NCBI GenBank assembly: GCA_017472375.1
Contig: JAFUQL010000014.1
Location: forward strand, 1 to 8,439
Origin: Oscillospiraceae bacterium
GTDB lineage: Bacteria; Bacillota; Clostridia; Oscillospirales; Ruminococcaceae
Direction of reading: 5' to 3'
Length of the DNA: 8,439 nt
Within the stretch, counting starts at the first letter, position 1; each line of letters opens with the position of its first letter. This document shows, in pieces, positions 1 to 7,286 of this stretch. Below the pieces are notes generated by a model. It ran no database searches, had not been told where the DNA came from, and saw nothing but the letters and a program-made list of their open reading frames with translations. A program made the translations under genes and the position numbers.

Positions 1-40
1 ACGGGCAGTGCGGAGCGGTTGGGCTTTGATCTGTATATAT

Positions 41-57
41 TATACCAAAATGGTGTA
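41..57. repeat. Short imperfect inverted repeat, possible operator
   Basis: The arms TATACCA (41-47) and TGGTGTA (51-57) flank AAA. They are complementary except at one position, which would be a G-U pair in RNA. The repeat lies in the AT-rich leader about 50-60 bp upstream of the predicted promoter of the first gene. A repeat this short can occur by chance in AT-rich DNA. An operator role is only a possibility, and no known regulator motif was recognised. Confidence 0.25.
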
Positions 58-102
58 GTTTATGCAATAGGTGGGCGAAAGATTTTTCCCCGCGCCACAG
101 AA

Positions 103-131
103 TTGCAGCTGAGCCGCTTTTGTGCTAGTAT
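103..131 (+). promoter_or_regulatory. Predicted SigA-type promoter with extended -10 for the 172-768 gene
   Basis: A -35-like TTGCAG (103-108) is followed by a 17-bp spacer and a -10-like TAGTAT (126-131), directly preceded by TGC as in an extended -10 element. Transcription would start near 138 and give a leader of about 35 nt carrying the Shine-Dalgarno sequence at 159-165. The -35 matches consensus only in its first three bases, so the call rests on the exact spacing and the TGn element. This promoter also supports translation starting at 172, because a start further upstream would lie before the transcript begins. Confidence 0.45.
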
Positions 132-158
132 GGTCCCAGAGAACATCGTATATTCGAC

Positions 159-165
159 AGGAGGT
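159..165 (+). promoter_or_regulatory. Ribosome binding site that fixes the start at 172
   Basis: AGGAGGT, a near-perfect complement to the 3' end of 16S rRNA, lies 6 nt before the ATG at 172. The reading frame stays open upstream as far as a TTG at 19, but nothing comparable precedes that codon. The start is therefore placed at 172. Confidence 0.85.
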
Positions 166-171
166 GCCGCC

Positions 172-768
172 ATGCGCGTGGAACAATTCGTGATGGCCTA
201 CCGGGCAGAGCAGGACCGCCTGCGCGCCCTGCTACCGGAGGGGTATGAGTCGTTGCGGCCGGTGCTGCGCATCAACGCCGAGCTTCGCGGCGAGGGGGAT
301 GCCGCCGCAGCCTATGTGGAGTTCAACACCCCGGTGGCCGCCTGTGGTAAGCGCGGCTGGCTGAACATCGCCCACTGGGAACACCCTGCCGCAGGTGCGG
401 TGGAGCGCAGCGGCAGTACGGTGACCTTCCGCCTGCCCTTTCTGACCATCGCCTTCACCGGGGTGGGTGCGGTGGGCGGCTGCCCTGCCGAAAAGGACAA
501 CGACGGGTGCTTTTTTATCGGGGAGACCACCCGCTTCGTCCCCGCTGAGACGATCACCCGGAACAAGGAATACTGCATCTGCCGCTTTGTGTGGCACTTC
601 ACCGGGCAGGATGCTCACGGCGAGAGTGCGGACATCCGGTCGGTGGCGGTACAGCCCACGGCCGCTGCCGTGCAATACGAACAACAGCCCCTCACCCCTG
701 AGAACGCCGCCGGCATCCCCTGCGAACAGGTGCTGGGCTCCTACACCGTTTGCTTTGAGCGCGGCTGA
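172..768 (+). CDS. Uncharacterised 198-aa protein, weakly acetoacetate-decarboxylase-like
   Basis: This gene encodes a soluble 198-residue protein with no signal peptide or membrane segment. I do not recognise a firm family. The N-terminal part has a helix (residues 4-20) followed by LPEGY and a beta-rich stretch, RPVLRINAEL (29-38), then AYVEFNTPV and KRGWLNIAHW (60-69). This order loosely recalls members of the acetoacetate-decarboxylase-like beta fold, in which a short helix and a LPxGF-like segment precede strands bearing a conserved RGW-like turn. The resemblance is by eye, and I could not identify an equivalent of the catalytic lysine. Five cysteines (58, 104, 113, 135, 137) and a sixth and seventh near the C-terminus (184, 194) are notable for a small protein, but they do not form an obvious metal-binding CxxC pair. 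The start follows a strong AGGAGGT site. The gene stands alone on the plus strand and ends 28 bp before a terminator hairpin shared with the converging carrier gene. The coding region is credible; the function is not known. Confidence 0.75.
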   Translation: MRVEQFVMAYRAEQDRLRALLPEGYESLRPVLRINAELRGEGDAAAAYVEFNTPVAACGKRGWLNIAHWEHPAAGAVERSGSTVTFRLPFLTIAFTGVGAVGGCPAEKDNDGCFFIGETTRFVPAETITRNKEYCICRFVWHFTGQDAHGESADIRSVAVQPTAAAVQYEQQPLTPENAAGIPCEQVLGSYTVCFERG

Positions 769-795
769 GCGCTTTGAAATGCAGAACACAGATGC

Positions 796-831
796 AAAAC
801 GCGCCGCTCCCACCCGGGAACGGCGCGTTTT
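796..831. terminator. Bidirectional intrinsic terminator between convergent genes
   Basis: A perfect 11-bp stem pairs AAAACGCGCCG (796-806) with CGGCGCGTTTT (821-831). The loop can itself close with TCCC (808-811) pairing GGGA (816-819). The GC-rich core followed by TTTT on the plus strand, and the mirrored AAAA giving TTTT on the minus strand, allow termination in both directions. It lies between the stop codons at 768 (plus) and 861 (minus), where such an element is expected. Confidence 0.9.
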
Positions 832-860
832 CTTCGTATCATCGATGTTCAAAAGCTGAT

Positions 861-2156
861 TCAGCCCACATACTGCACCAGAATGCCGCCGATGGTCAGC
901 ATCAGGGCACCGCTGCCCCGGGTGACGATCTGAGCGAAGGGCAGCAGATCCATTCGGTCGGAGCTGCTCAGCACCGCCACATTGCCGCTGCCGCCCATGT
1001 TGGTGGCACACATACCCGCCGCAATGGCCGACTCGATGGGATAGAAGCTCACCAGGCGGCCCACAAAGGCCGCAGTCAGGGTGATGGTGGTCTCGATGAG
1101 CAGCACGGTCAGCAGGTAGGGCAGGGTCAGGTCGGCGGCGATGGTCTCCAGGTCACTCATGGTCATGCCGATGCCGAACAGTGCCGCCGCCGTCCATGCC
1201 TTGATGGCGAACTGCCCCCACTGGCGGGCGGCGTCCTCCATGGCCGCGGGCATCACGCCCATGCACTTCACCACCACCACCGTGATGATCATCCACGCGT
1301 AGGTGGGCACCATGGGCACCAGATGATGCAGCAGCGCACCCACCCCGTAGAAGGCCAGCGACAGAGTCATGCCGCCGGCGAGCTGCTCCAGCGTAGGCTT
1401 CAGCGGAGCCTGCACCGGCGCCGGCTGGCCGTCGTTCACCAGCCGGCCGTTGCCCGTCCACTGGGGCTTTTTGCAGCCCAGCGTGTTGGCAAGGCTAGCG
1501 TACACGATGGCGATGCAGTTGCCCAGCACCGTGGCCGGGGCCATACGGGTCAGGATCACGCCCGCGTCCACGCCAAGCTGTGCAGAGTACACCTGGCTGA
1601 GGGGCACCGTACCGGCGGTCATGCCGCCGCTGGTCATGGGCACCAGAATGAACAGGATGGCATCCCAGAAGCCCTGCCCCATGAGCACGCCCATGCCGCC
1701 GCAGACCAGAGCACCCGCGAACACCGCCGCAATGGACACCGGCAGGATGCGCACCGCACCCTTGAGCAGCAGCCCCCGGTCGATGCTGAACAGACTGCCG
1801 GTGATCAGCGCCGCGATGTACAGCACCAGAAAGCCCTGGTCGTTCACAAAGGCATCCACGGTGGCCATTGCGCCCTCGGGGAACACACCCAGCAGCGCCA
1901 GGATCGCACCACCGAAGATGCACATCACCGAGCCGCCCAGATAGGTCTTGACCACCGGGATGATCGCACCCAGCTTGTTCATGCCATCGCCGAGGATCAT
2001 CAGCAAAAAGAACGCACCCACGATGCTTGCCGGCAGGCAATCCAGCGCAAGCATGGCCGCCAGCAGCGCCAGCGCCAGCAGATACAGCCCCAGCGGCAGG
2101 CCGCCCACCTTCACCGTGCCCAGCATTCCGGGCAGGCCCTGTGTCTTGTTTTCCAT
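861..2156 (-). CDS. 2-hydroxycarboxylate transporter family (CitS/MaeN-like) carrier
   Basis: This gene encodes a 431-residue integral membrane protein, close to the roughly 440-450 residues usual for the 2HCT family (Na+- or H+-coupled uptake, or precursor/product exchange, of citrate, malate and related 2-hydroxy acids). Hydrophobic segments run through the whole protein. Both family hallmarks are present in the two repeated halves: SGGMTAGTVPLSQVYS (176-191) and MGGSGNVAVLSSSDRM (387-402). Each contains the glycine-rich re-entrant-loop motif. The middle of the protein has a soluble linker with TGNGRLV (234-240), also seen in relatives. R413, in IVTRGSGA near the C-terminus, matches the position of the substrate-carboxylate-binding arginine of CitS. 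The ATG at 2156 follows a GGAGGAG ribosome binding site (2162-2168) at 5-nt spacing. The gene is monocistronic here, with its own terminator at 796-831. No citrate lyase, malic enzyme, decarboxylase or two-component regulator adjoins it, so the substrate (malate, citrate, citramalate or another) cannot be named. Confidence 0.9.
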   Translation of the reverse strand: MENKTQGLPGMLGTVKVGGLPLGLYLLALALLAAMLALDCLPASIVGAFFLLMILGDGMNKLGAIIPVVKTYLGGSVMCIFGGAILALLGVFPEGAMATVDAFVNDQGFLVLYIAALITGSLFSIDRGLLLKGAVRILPVSIAAVFAGALVCGGMGVLMGQGFWDAILFILVPMTSGGMTAGTVPLSQVYSAQLGVDAGVILTRMAPATVLGNCIAIVYASLANTLGCKKPQWTGNGRLVNDGQPAPVQAPLKPTLEQLAGGMTLSLAFYGVGALLHHLVPMVPTYAWMIITVVVVKCMGVMPAAMEDAARQWGQFAIKAWTAAALFGIGMTMSDLETIAADLTLPYLLTVLLIETTITLTAAFVGRLVSFYPIESAIAAGMCATNMGGSGNVAVLSSSDRMDLLPFAQIVTRGSGALMLTIGGILVQYVG

Positions 2157-2206
2157 GTGTACTCCTCCGAACTCCGGCCGCTTGCCCGCGCCGCAATCCT
2201 TCTCCG

Positions 2207-2235
2207 ATCGTTAGTTACGAAAGCAATATTTTCAA
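2207..2235 (-). promoter_or_regulatory. Weak candidate promoter for the 2HCT carrier
   Basis: Reading the minus strand, TTGAAA (2230-2235) is a good -35, followed after 17 bp by a poor -10, AACGAT (2207-2212). The region between the terminator at 2245-2282 and the carrier start is AT-rich at its distal end, and the carrier must have a promoter between that terminator and its start, so this is the best site found. A small dyad, GAAA-N7-TTTC (2219-2233), overlaps the spacer. The -10 is weak, and the true promoter may need an activator or another sigma factor. Confidence 0.25.
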
Positions 2236-2244
2236 CCTGTTATG

Positions 2245-2282
2245 AAAAAATGCCCCGCCCGGCCTTTTGGGCCGGCGGGGCA
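2245..2282 (-). terminator. Strong intrinsic terminator of the division cluster
   Basis: On the minus strand the stem joins TGCCCCGCC/GGCGGGGCA (9 bp) with an inner GGCC/GGCC (4 bp) separated by a single bulged base at 2260. The loop is 5 nt, and six T residues (2245-2250 on the plus strand read as A) follow directly. It begins 22 bp beyond the stop codon of the coiled-coil gene at 2305, so it ends the minus-strand cluster and insulates the carrier gene from read-through. Confidence 0.93.
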
Positions 2283-2304
2283 TCGGTCATGCTATTTAAT
2301 TGGT

Positions 2305-3321
2305 TCAGCGCACCAAGCGGTCCAGCATATCCAGCAGTCCATCGGCCAAAGTGCGGCTCTGTGCGGCCTGCCGGGGCTTCACAGCCGGCTCCGCCGTATC
2401 TTTCTGGGCAGGCTTCGGCTTGCCGGCTGCCTTGCGGGGCTTCTCCTCCGCTGCGGGCGCAGGGGCTTTCACCTCGGCCTGCTGCGGAAACACCTTCAGC
2501 TGTTCGTCCAACACGGCCAGGCCCTGCTCGGTCTCGCCGATGGCCACCCGTACCGCATTGGTAGACTGCTGCAGCGTCCGGGTCACCTGCTGGATCTGCG
2601 CATCCACCTGTGCAAGCTGCTGCTTCAGCAGAGCAACACTGTCGGCCACGTCCTGCGCACCGGCCTCCATGGCCGCACGGGCCTGCCTGGCCTCCTGCTC
2701 CACCCGAAGATGGGCCGCAGCCTCTTCCTCGCGCAGCGCGGCGCGGCGTGCCAAGTCCTCCCGGCGCAGGCGCTCGTCCCGCTCGGTGCTCTCGGCGGTC
2801 ATATCCGCCACCTGACGAGCCGCAACATCCAGCATTTTGCGTGCCTGCTCCTGTGCCTCGTCCAGTTTTTTCTGGGCGTCGGCCTGCGCATTGCGGGCAC
2901 GGTCATCCAGCTCATCGCTGCGCTTCTGCCATGCGGCAAGCTGCTCGGTCAGCCGGTCGATCTGGGCGTTCAGCTCCTTGCTTTGGGCGCGCAGACGTAC
3001 GGCTTCCTGCTCCCGGTCAAACAGGCGGATCTTATAGGACTGGGCCTCCGCCTCAGCCTGTTCCTGCCGGGCGGCACTGTCGGCCATGCGCTGCTCCAGC
3101 TGAGCGGCTTCCTCCCGGGCCTCCGCAAGCTGGTTCTGCAGGCCGATCTTCTCCTCTTCGAGCCGGGCGATGGTCTGGCGCAGCGCGGCGGTGCAGGCAT
3201 CGTGTTCCTCCTGCGCCTGTTTGGATGCGGCGGCCATGGTGTCGGCCCAGCTCAGCACGTCCTGCTTCTGGAAACCCATCAGCGCGGTACGAAACCGGGC
3301 GGTCATCTCCTCCTGCGGCAT
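2305..3321 (-). CDS. DivIVA-like coiled-coil protein encoded after ftsZ
   Basis: This gene encodes a 338-residue cytoplasmic protein that is almost entirely helical. Residues 10-26, FRTALMGFQKQDVLSW, match the short N-terminal pattern of DivIVA/GpsB proteins (an aromatic-containing F-x-x-x-h-x-G-F/Y-x-x-x-D/E-V turn that contacts membrane). A long, charged, heptad-rich coiled coil (about 33-275) follows, rich in E, Q, A and R. Then comes a low-complexity Ala/Pro/Lys linker (about 283-320) and a short terminal amphipathic helix, SRTLADGLLDMLDRLVR (322-338). DivIVA-family proteins mark curved membrane at the septum and poles and recruit division or wall factors; that role is inferred here from the N-terminus and from the position directly after ftsZ. 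The coiled coil is longer than in Bacillus DivIVA (164 aa), and the C-terminal tail is unusual. AAAGGGGG (3329-3336) lies 7 nt before the ATG. The gene starts 35 bp after the ftsZ stop and is probably cotranscribed with it. A simple coiled-coil protein of other function cannot be excluded. Confidence 0.8.
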   Translation of the reverse strand: MPQEEMTARFRTALMGFQKQDVLSWADTMAAASKQAQEEHDACTAALRQTIARLEEEKIGLQNQLAEAREEAAQLEQRMADSAARQEQAEAEAQSYKIRLFDREQEAVRLRAQSKELNAQIDRLTEQLAAWQKRSDELDDRARNAQADAQKKLDEAQEQARKMLDVAARQVADMTAESTERDERLRREDLARRAALREEEAAAHLRVEQEARQARAAMEAGAQDVADSVALLKQQLAQVDAQIQQVTRTLQQSTNAVRVAIGETEQGLAVLDEQLKVFPQQAEVKAPAPAAEEKPRKAAGKPKPAQKDTAEPAVKPRQAAQSRTLADGLLDMLDRLVR

Positions 3322-3356
3322 CCCTCTGCCCCCTTTCGTCGGCTGTCAGTCAAAAA

Positions 3357-4475
<1,119 letters not shown>

Positions 4476-4527
4476 ACTTCAAACTTCCCCCTGTTTCTGC
4501 TCGGTTGGATCTGTATACACAACTGTG

Positions 4528-4561
4528 AAAAGGGCCGCCCGTCGACAGTTCGGACTGCCCT
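4528..4561 (-). promoter_or_regulatory. Attenuator-like hairpin in the ftsZ leader
   Basis: In the predicted ftsZ leader, reading the minus strand, AGGGC (4557-4561) can pair with GCCCT (4531-4535), which is followed by TTTT. Inside it a small stem, GGCAGT/ACTGTC, closes on a CCGA loop. This looks like a weak terminator or attenuator about 15-45 nt after the predicted transcription start. The outer stem has only five pairs and encloses a large interior, so real termination is uncertain. Confidence 0.25.
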
Positions 4562-4580
4562 CTGGAATATCTTCCTATTC

Positions 4581-4609
4581 TTTATAAGAGTACCAGATTT
4601 CCTTGTCAA
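4581..4609 (-). promoter_or_regulatory. Near-consensus SigA promoter of ftsZ
   Basis: On the minus strand a perfect -35, TTGACA (4604-4609), a 17-bp spacer and TATAAA (4581-4586, five of six consensus bases) form a textbook vegetative promoter. Transcription should begin near 4574, leaving a leader of about 100 nt before the ftsZ ATG. The -35 begins two bases after the murA stop codon (4612-4614). It is placed so that ftsZ and the DivIVA-like gene can be transcribed independently of the upstream wall-synthesis genes. Confidence 0.88.
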
Positions 4610-4611
4610 AT

Positions 4612-5952
4612 TCAAGGTCTAATGCTGGATTCCGCACAGGAAACCAAAAAATTCTTTCCCTTATTCCCATCGAATGTGCGTGTACTTTCCTCGTCCTGCC
4701 AGCGGGCATCTGCCCCAAGGCGGCGCAGCAGAGCCGCAAGGTCGCCGTAACCCCGTCGAATATGGGCCGTGCCCCCGATGAGGCTGACCCCTTCAGCCTG
4801 CAGGGCCGCGACCGCCAGCGCAGCCCCGCCCCGCAGGTCGGGTGCGGTCACACAGGCGCCTTTCAGCGGGCCGAAGGGGCGGATGTCCAGCCGCCGCCCC
4901 GCTGCCTGTACGCCCGCCCCCAGCGCCGAAAAGCCCGCCGCACAGCTGAACCGGCTGGCAAACACCGTATCCTCGAAGTGGCTGTTGCCCCGCGCCCGCA
5001 GGAATGCTGCCGCCACAATAGGCGCTGCATCGGTGGGAAATGCCGGGTACTCCCCGGCCCGCACCAGTCCTGCACCCTCCAGCCGGGGCGGAGCCTCCAG
5101 CATCAGTGCTGCCGGGCCCAGCCGCTGGGCCTGGCAGCCCGCCCGGACCAGCACCTCCACCACTGCCTCCAGATGAGCAGGCACACAGCGGCGCAGGGTC
5201 ACCCGTCCACCGGTGGCGGCGGCCGCAGCCAGCACGGTCGCCCCCACGATGCGGTCGGCCACCGGGCGATACACCGCACCGCTGAGCCGCTCCTGGCCCT
5301 GGATCCAGATGGTGCCGGTGCCTGCCCCGCAGATGTGCGCCCCGCAGGCCATCAAAAAGCGGGCCAGATCCACCACCTCCGGCTCCCTGGCCGCCCCGCG
5401 CAGCACCGTGATCCCCTTTGCCCGCACCGCCGCCATCAAAAGGGTCTCGGTGGCGCCCACACTGGGCAGGCGCAGGGTGTAGTCCACCCCGCGCAAGCCC
5501 TCCGGCGCTTCCAGAGTCAGCCGCTCACCCCGCCAGCCGCCCTCCGCCCCCATTCGGGCAAGGCCGTCCAGGTGGATGTCGATGGGCCGCGGCCCCAGCG
5601 GGCAGCCCCCCGGCAGGGTCATGGACACCCGCCCGCACCGGTGCAGCATGGGCGCCAGATAGAACACCGAACTGCGCATGGCCCCCACAGGGCCGTCCGG
5701 CAGGCTTCCGGTGCCCGGCTGCCCCGGGCTGAGGGAGAGATCCTCCCCTTCCCGCCGGGCCTTCATCCCCGCCGCCCGCAGCAATTCAAGGCTGTTGTCC
5801 ACATCGGTCAGGCGGGGGACCTGCCGCACCCGCACCGGCCCGGCACACAGCAGGCTCGCCGCCAAAATGGGCAGCAGACTGTTCTTGGCTGTCGGGAGCC
5901 ACACCTCCCCTTCCAGTCGTTTTCCTCCTGCGATCCGCAGCACCTCGCCCAC
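4612..5952 (-). CDS. murA: UDP-N-acetylglucosamine 1-carboxyvinyltransferase (MurA)
   Basis: MurA transfers enolpyruvate from PEP to UDP-GlcNAc, the first committed cytoplasmic step of peptidoglycan synthesis and the target of fosfomycin. With a GTG start the protein is 446 residues, slightly longer than the usual 417-430. Active-site positions known from E. coli MurA are all present: K23-N24 in TAKNSLLP, R93 in MRSSVFYLAP, the PEP/fosfomycin cysteine C117 and R122 in LPGGCPLGPRPIDIH, D308 in EYPAFPTD, and R374 in DLRGGAAL. The cysteine predicts normal fosfomycin reactivity. The GTG at 5952 has a strong Shine-Dalgarno sequence; an ATG at 6027 in the same frame would add an Arg-rich 25-residue extension without a ribosome binding site, and a GTG at 5943 is too far from it. 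About 27 residues after the normal end of the fold (420-446, Ser/Thr/Glu- and Lys-rich) form an unusual tail encoded in noticeably more AT-rich DNA. The gene lies 136 bp after ftsW. Firmicutes often carry two MurA copies, so this may not be the only one. Confidence 0.93.
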   Translation of the reverse strand: MGEVLRIAGGKRLEGEVWLPTAKNSLLPILAASLLCAGPVRVRQVPRLTDVDNSLELLRAAGMKARREGEDLSLSPGQPGTGSLPDGPVGAMRSSVFYLAPMLHRCGRVSMTLPGGCPLGPRPIDIHLDGLARMGAEGGWRGERLTLEAPEGLRGVDYTLRLPSVGATETLLMAAVRAKGITVLRGAAREPEVVDLARFLMACGAHICGAGTGTIWIQGQERLSGAVYRPVADRIVGATVLAAAAATGGRVTLRRCVPAHLEAVVEVLVRAGCQAQRLGPAALMLEAPPRLEGAGLVRAGEYPAFPTDAAPIVAAAFLRARGNSHFEDTVFASRFSCAAGFSALGAGVQAAGRRLDIRPFGPLKGACVTAPDLRGGAALAVAALQAEGVSLIGGTAHIRRGYGDLAALLRRLGADARWQDEESTRTFDGNKGKNFLVSCAESSIRP

Positions 5953-5956
5953 ATCG

Positions 5957-5966
5957 CTCCTCCCCT
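5957..5966 (-). promoter_or_regulatory. Ribosome binding site that selects the GTG start of murA
   Basis: The minus strand reads AGGGGAGGAG, then CGAT, then GTG. Taking GGGGAGG as the core gives a 6-nt gap to the GTG at 5952. An ATG overlaps this start (ATGTG, at 5954) but is out of frame with MurA, so the GTG is used. The in-frame protein from here begins with GEVLRIAGGK, which matches the usual MurA N-terminus. Confidence 0.75.
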
Positions 5967-5993
5967 TTCTGTGCAGATTCTGCCTCAATCTAT

Positions 5994-6060
5994 GCCCCGC
6001 CGGGGGGCCGCGTGAGCAAAAACGCACAAATGGGCCGCGGCCTGGGATCTCCTCCCGGCC
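5994..6060 (-). other. GC-rich palindromes in the ftsW-murA gap
   Basis: The 136-bp gap between ftsW and murA holds three small inverted structures. GGCC-GGGA pairs TCCC-(bulged base)-GGCC around a 5-nt loop (6039-6060). It overlaps a perfect 10-bp palindrome, GGCCGCGGCC (6033-6042). A further hairpin, GCCCC/GGGGC, has a 5-nt loop (5994-6008). A TTTTT run (6018-6022 on the minus strand) lies 16 nt beyond the first stem, too far for a standard terminator. No good promoter was found in the gap, so the structures may pause transcription, or protect or expose an RNA end, between the two genes. Confidence 0.35.
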
Positions 6061-6088
6061 ACAGCCCTGTTTTTATGGGGAAAGATGT

Positions 6089-7249
6089 TCAGTACCGGTC
6101 CTGGCTGCCCTGCCGTGACACCGAAAGCACGATCCCCATCTCACCCAGCAGCATCATCAGGCTGGTGCCGCCGGAGGAAAAGAACGGCAGACTGATGCCG
6201 GTGTTGGGGATGGTATTGGTGACCACCGCGATGTTCAGCACCGCCTGCAGGCACACCTGTACCACGAACCCCACCACCAGCAGCGCACCGAATTTATCCG
6301 GCGCACGCACCGCGATGACCATGCCCCGCCACAGCAGCAAAAAGAACAGCAGCAGTACCATCAGCGCACCCACAAAACCCAGCTCCTCACACAGGATGGA
6401 GAAGATGAAGTCATTTTGGGGTTCGGGCACATACAGGTGCTTTTGGCGGCTGTTGCCCAGCCCCAGCCCGGTGGCTCCGCCGCTGCCGATGGCGTACAGG
6501 CTCTGGATGGTCTGGTGCCCGTCGCCCAGCGGATCGGCAAAGGGATCCAGCCAGCTTGAGAGCCGGTCGGTGGCGTAGGGCACCAGGTCCGGCAGCAGAA
6601 TGAGGGCCAGCGAGATGGCTGTCAGCCCGCCTGCACCAGCCAGCCCAAACCACCGCAGCCCCGTCCCGCCCACAAACATCAGCACCGCTCCGATGGCCAG
6701 GATCAGCAGGGTGCCCGACAGGTGGGGCTCCAGCAGCATGAGCACCGCCACCACCCCCAGAATGGCCGCAAAGGGCAGCACCCCCACCGAAAAAGATCCC
6801 ATGCGGCTCTGGTTCAGGGCAATGATGTGGCTGAACACCAGCACCACCGAAAACTTTGCGATCTCACTGGGCTGCAGGGTGCCCAGCCCCGGCAGTACGA
6901 TCCACCGCTTGCAGCCGTTGTACTCGGGCATAAACAGCACCACCACAAGCAGCACCAGCGAAAGCCCCAGCATGGGCCAGGCCAATTTGTGATAGATGTG
7001 GTAATCCACCCGGCTGGCCGCCATCATAGCGGCCAGCCCCACCGCCGCAAACAAAAGCTGCGGCCTCAGATAGGCATAGGCATCGCCCCGGCGGTACAGC
7101 CCCACCGCCCAGCTGGCGCTGCCCAGCATGATCAGGCCAAAGACCACCAGTGTCAGGATCAGCACCAGAAAGGGCAGGTCGGCGCCTGGCTGTGCGGCCA
7201 GCCTGCGCCGCAGCCCGCTCAGCCCCCCGCTCTCTTTTGAATGCTGCAT
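6089..7249 (-). CDS. ftsW: Peptidoglycan glycosyltransferase FtsW (SEDS family)
   Basis: FtsW polymerises lipid II into glycan strands at the septum in partnership with a class B PBP. The 386-residue polytopic membrane protein has a short cytoplasmic N-terminus (1-24) and about ten hydrophobic segments. SEDS hallmarks in order are: KRWIVLPG (114-121) and LQPSEIAK (125-132); LEPHLSGT (173-180); the long extracellular loop DRLSSWLDPFADPLGDGHQ (228-246), which carries the conserved acidic residues needed for catalysis in relatives; YVPEPQNDFIFSILCEELG (273-291); and the signature NTIPNTGISLPFFSSGGTS (345-363). The ending RxPNTGxxLPFxSxGG is shared by FtsW, SpoVE and RodA; adjacency to a PASTA-bearing class B PBP and ftsZ favours FtsW or its close paralogue SpoVE. 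The ATG at 7249 follows GGGGGG (7257-7262) with a 7-nt gap. An earlier ATG at 7255 is in another frame. The gene starts 46 bp after the PBP stop, so the two are probably cotranscribed as a cognate polymerase-transpeptidase pair. Confidence 0.93.
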   Translation of the reverse strand: MQHSKESGGLSGLRRRLAAQPGADLPFLVLILTLVVFGLIMLGSASWAVGLYRRGDAYAYLRPQLLFAAVGLAAMMAASRVDYHIYHKLAWPMLGLSLVLLVVVLFMPEYNGCKRWIVLPGLGTLQPSEIAKFSVVLVFSHIIALNQSRMGSFSVGVLPFAAILGVVAVLMLLEPHLSGTLLILAIGAVLMFVGGTGLRWFGLAGAGGLTAISLALILLPDLVPYATDRLSSWLDPFADPLGDGHQTIQSLYAIGSGGATGLGLGNSRQKHLYVPEPQNDFIFSILCEELGFVGALMVLLLFFLLLWRGMVIAVRAPDKFGALLVVGFVVQVCLQAVLNIAVVTNTIPNTGISLPFFSSGGTSLMMLLGEMGIVLSVSRQGSQDRY

Positions 7250-7286
7250 CGGTCATCCCCCCATTCCTCAAGAGATTGGGCCGCAG

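Noticed and set aside
19..171. N-terminal extension of the first gene, starting at the TTG at 19
   Set aside because: There is no ribosome binding site before 19, and a promoter-like element lies inside the extension. AGGAGGT lies 6 nt before the ATG at 172.
774..2564. Long open frame on the plus strand opposite the carrier gene
   Set aside because: Its His/Gln/Arg-rich translation is typical of the antisense of a GC-rich gene. The minus strand encodes a clear 2HCT carrier with family motifs.
4512..4526. Second promoter near TATACA in the ftsZ leader
   Set aside because: No -35-like hexamer is found 16-18 bp upstream and the TGn element is absent. The near-consensus promoter at 4581-4609 accounts for transcription.
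4603..6015. Long plus-strand open frame opposite murA
   Set aside because: Every MurA active-site residue is read from the minus strand. The plus-strand translation is low-complexity Pro/Arg/His.
5953..6027. Upstream ATG of murA at 6027
   Set aside because: It would add 25 Arg-rich residues from palindromic intergenic DNA without a ribosome binding site. The GTG at 5952 has an excellent one and restores the normal N-terminus.
6018..6060. Intrinsic terminator after ftsW
   Set aside because: The hairpin has a bulge, and the T run begins 16 nt beyond it instead of directly after the stem.
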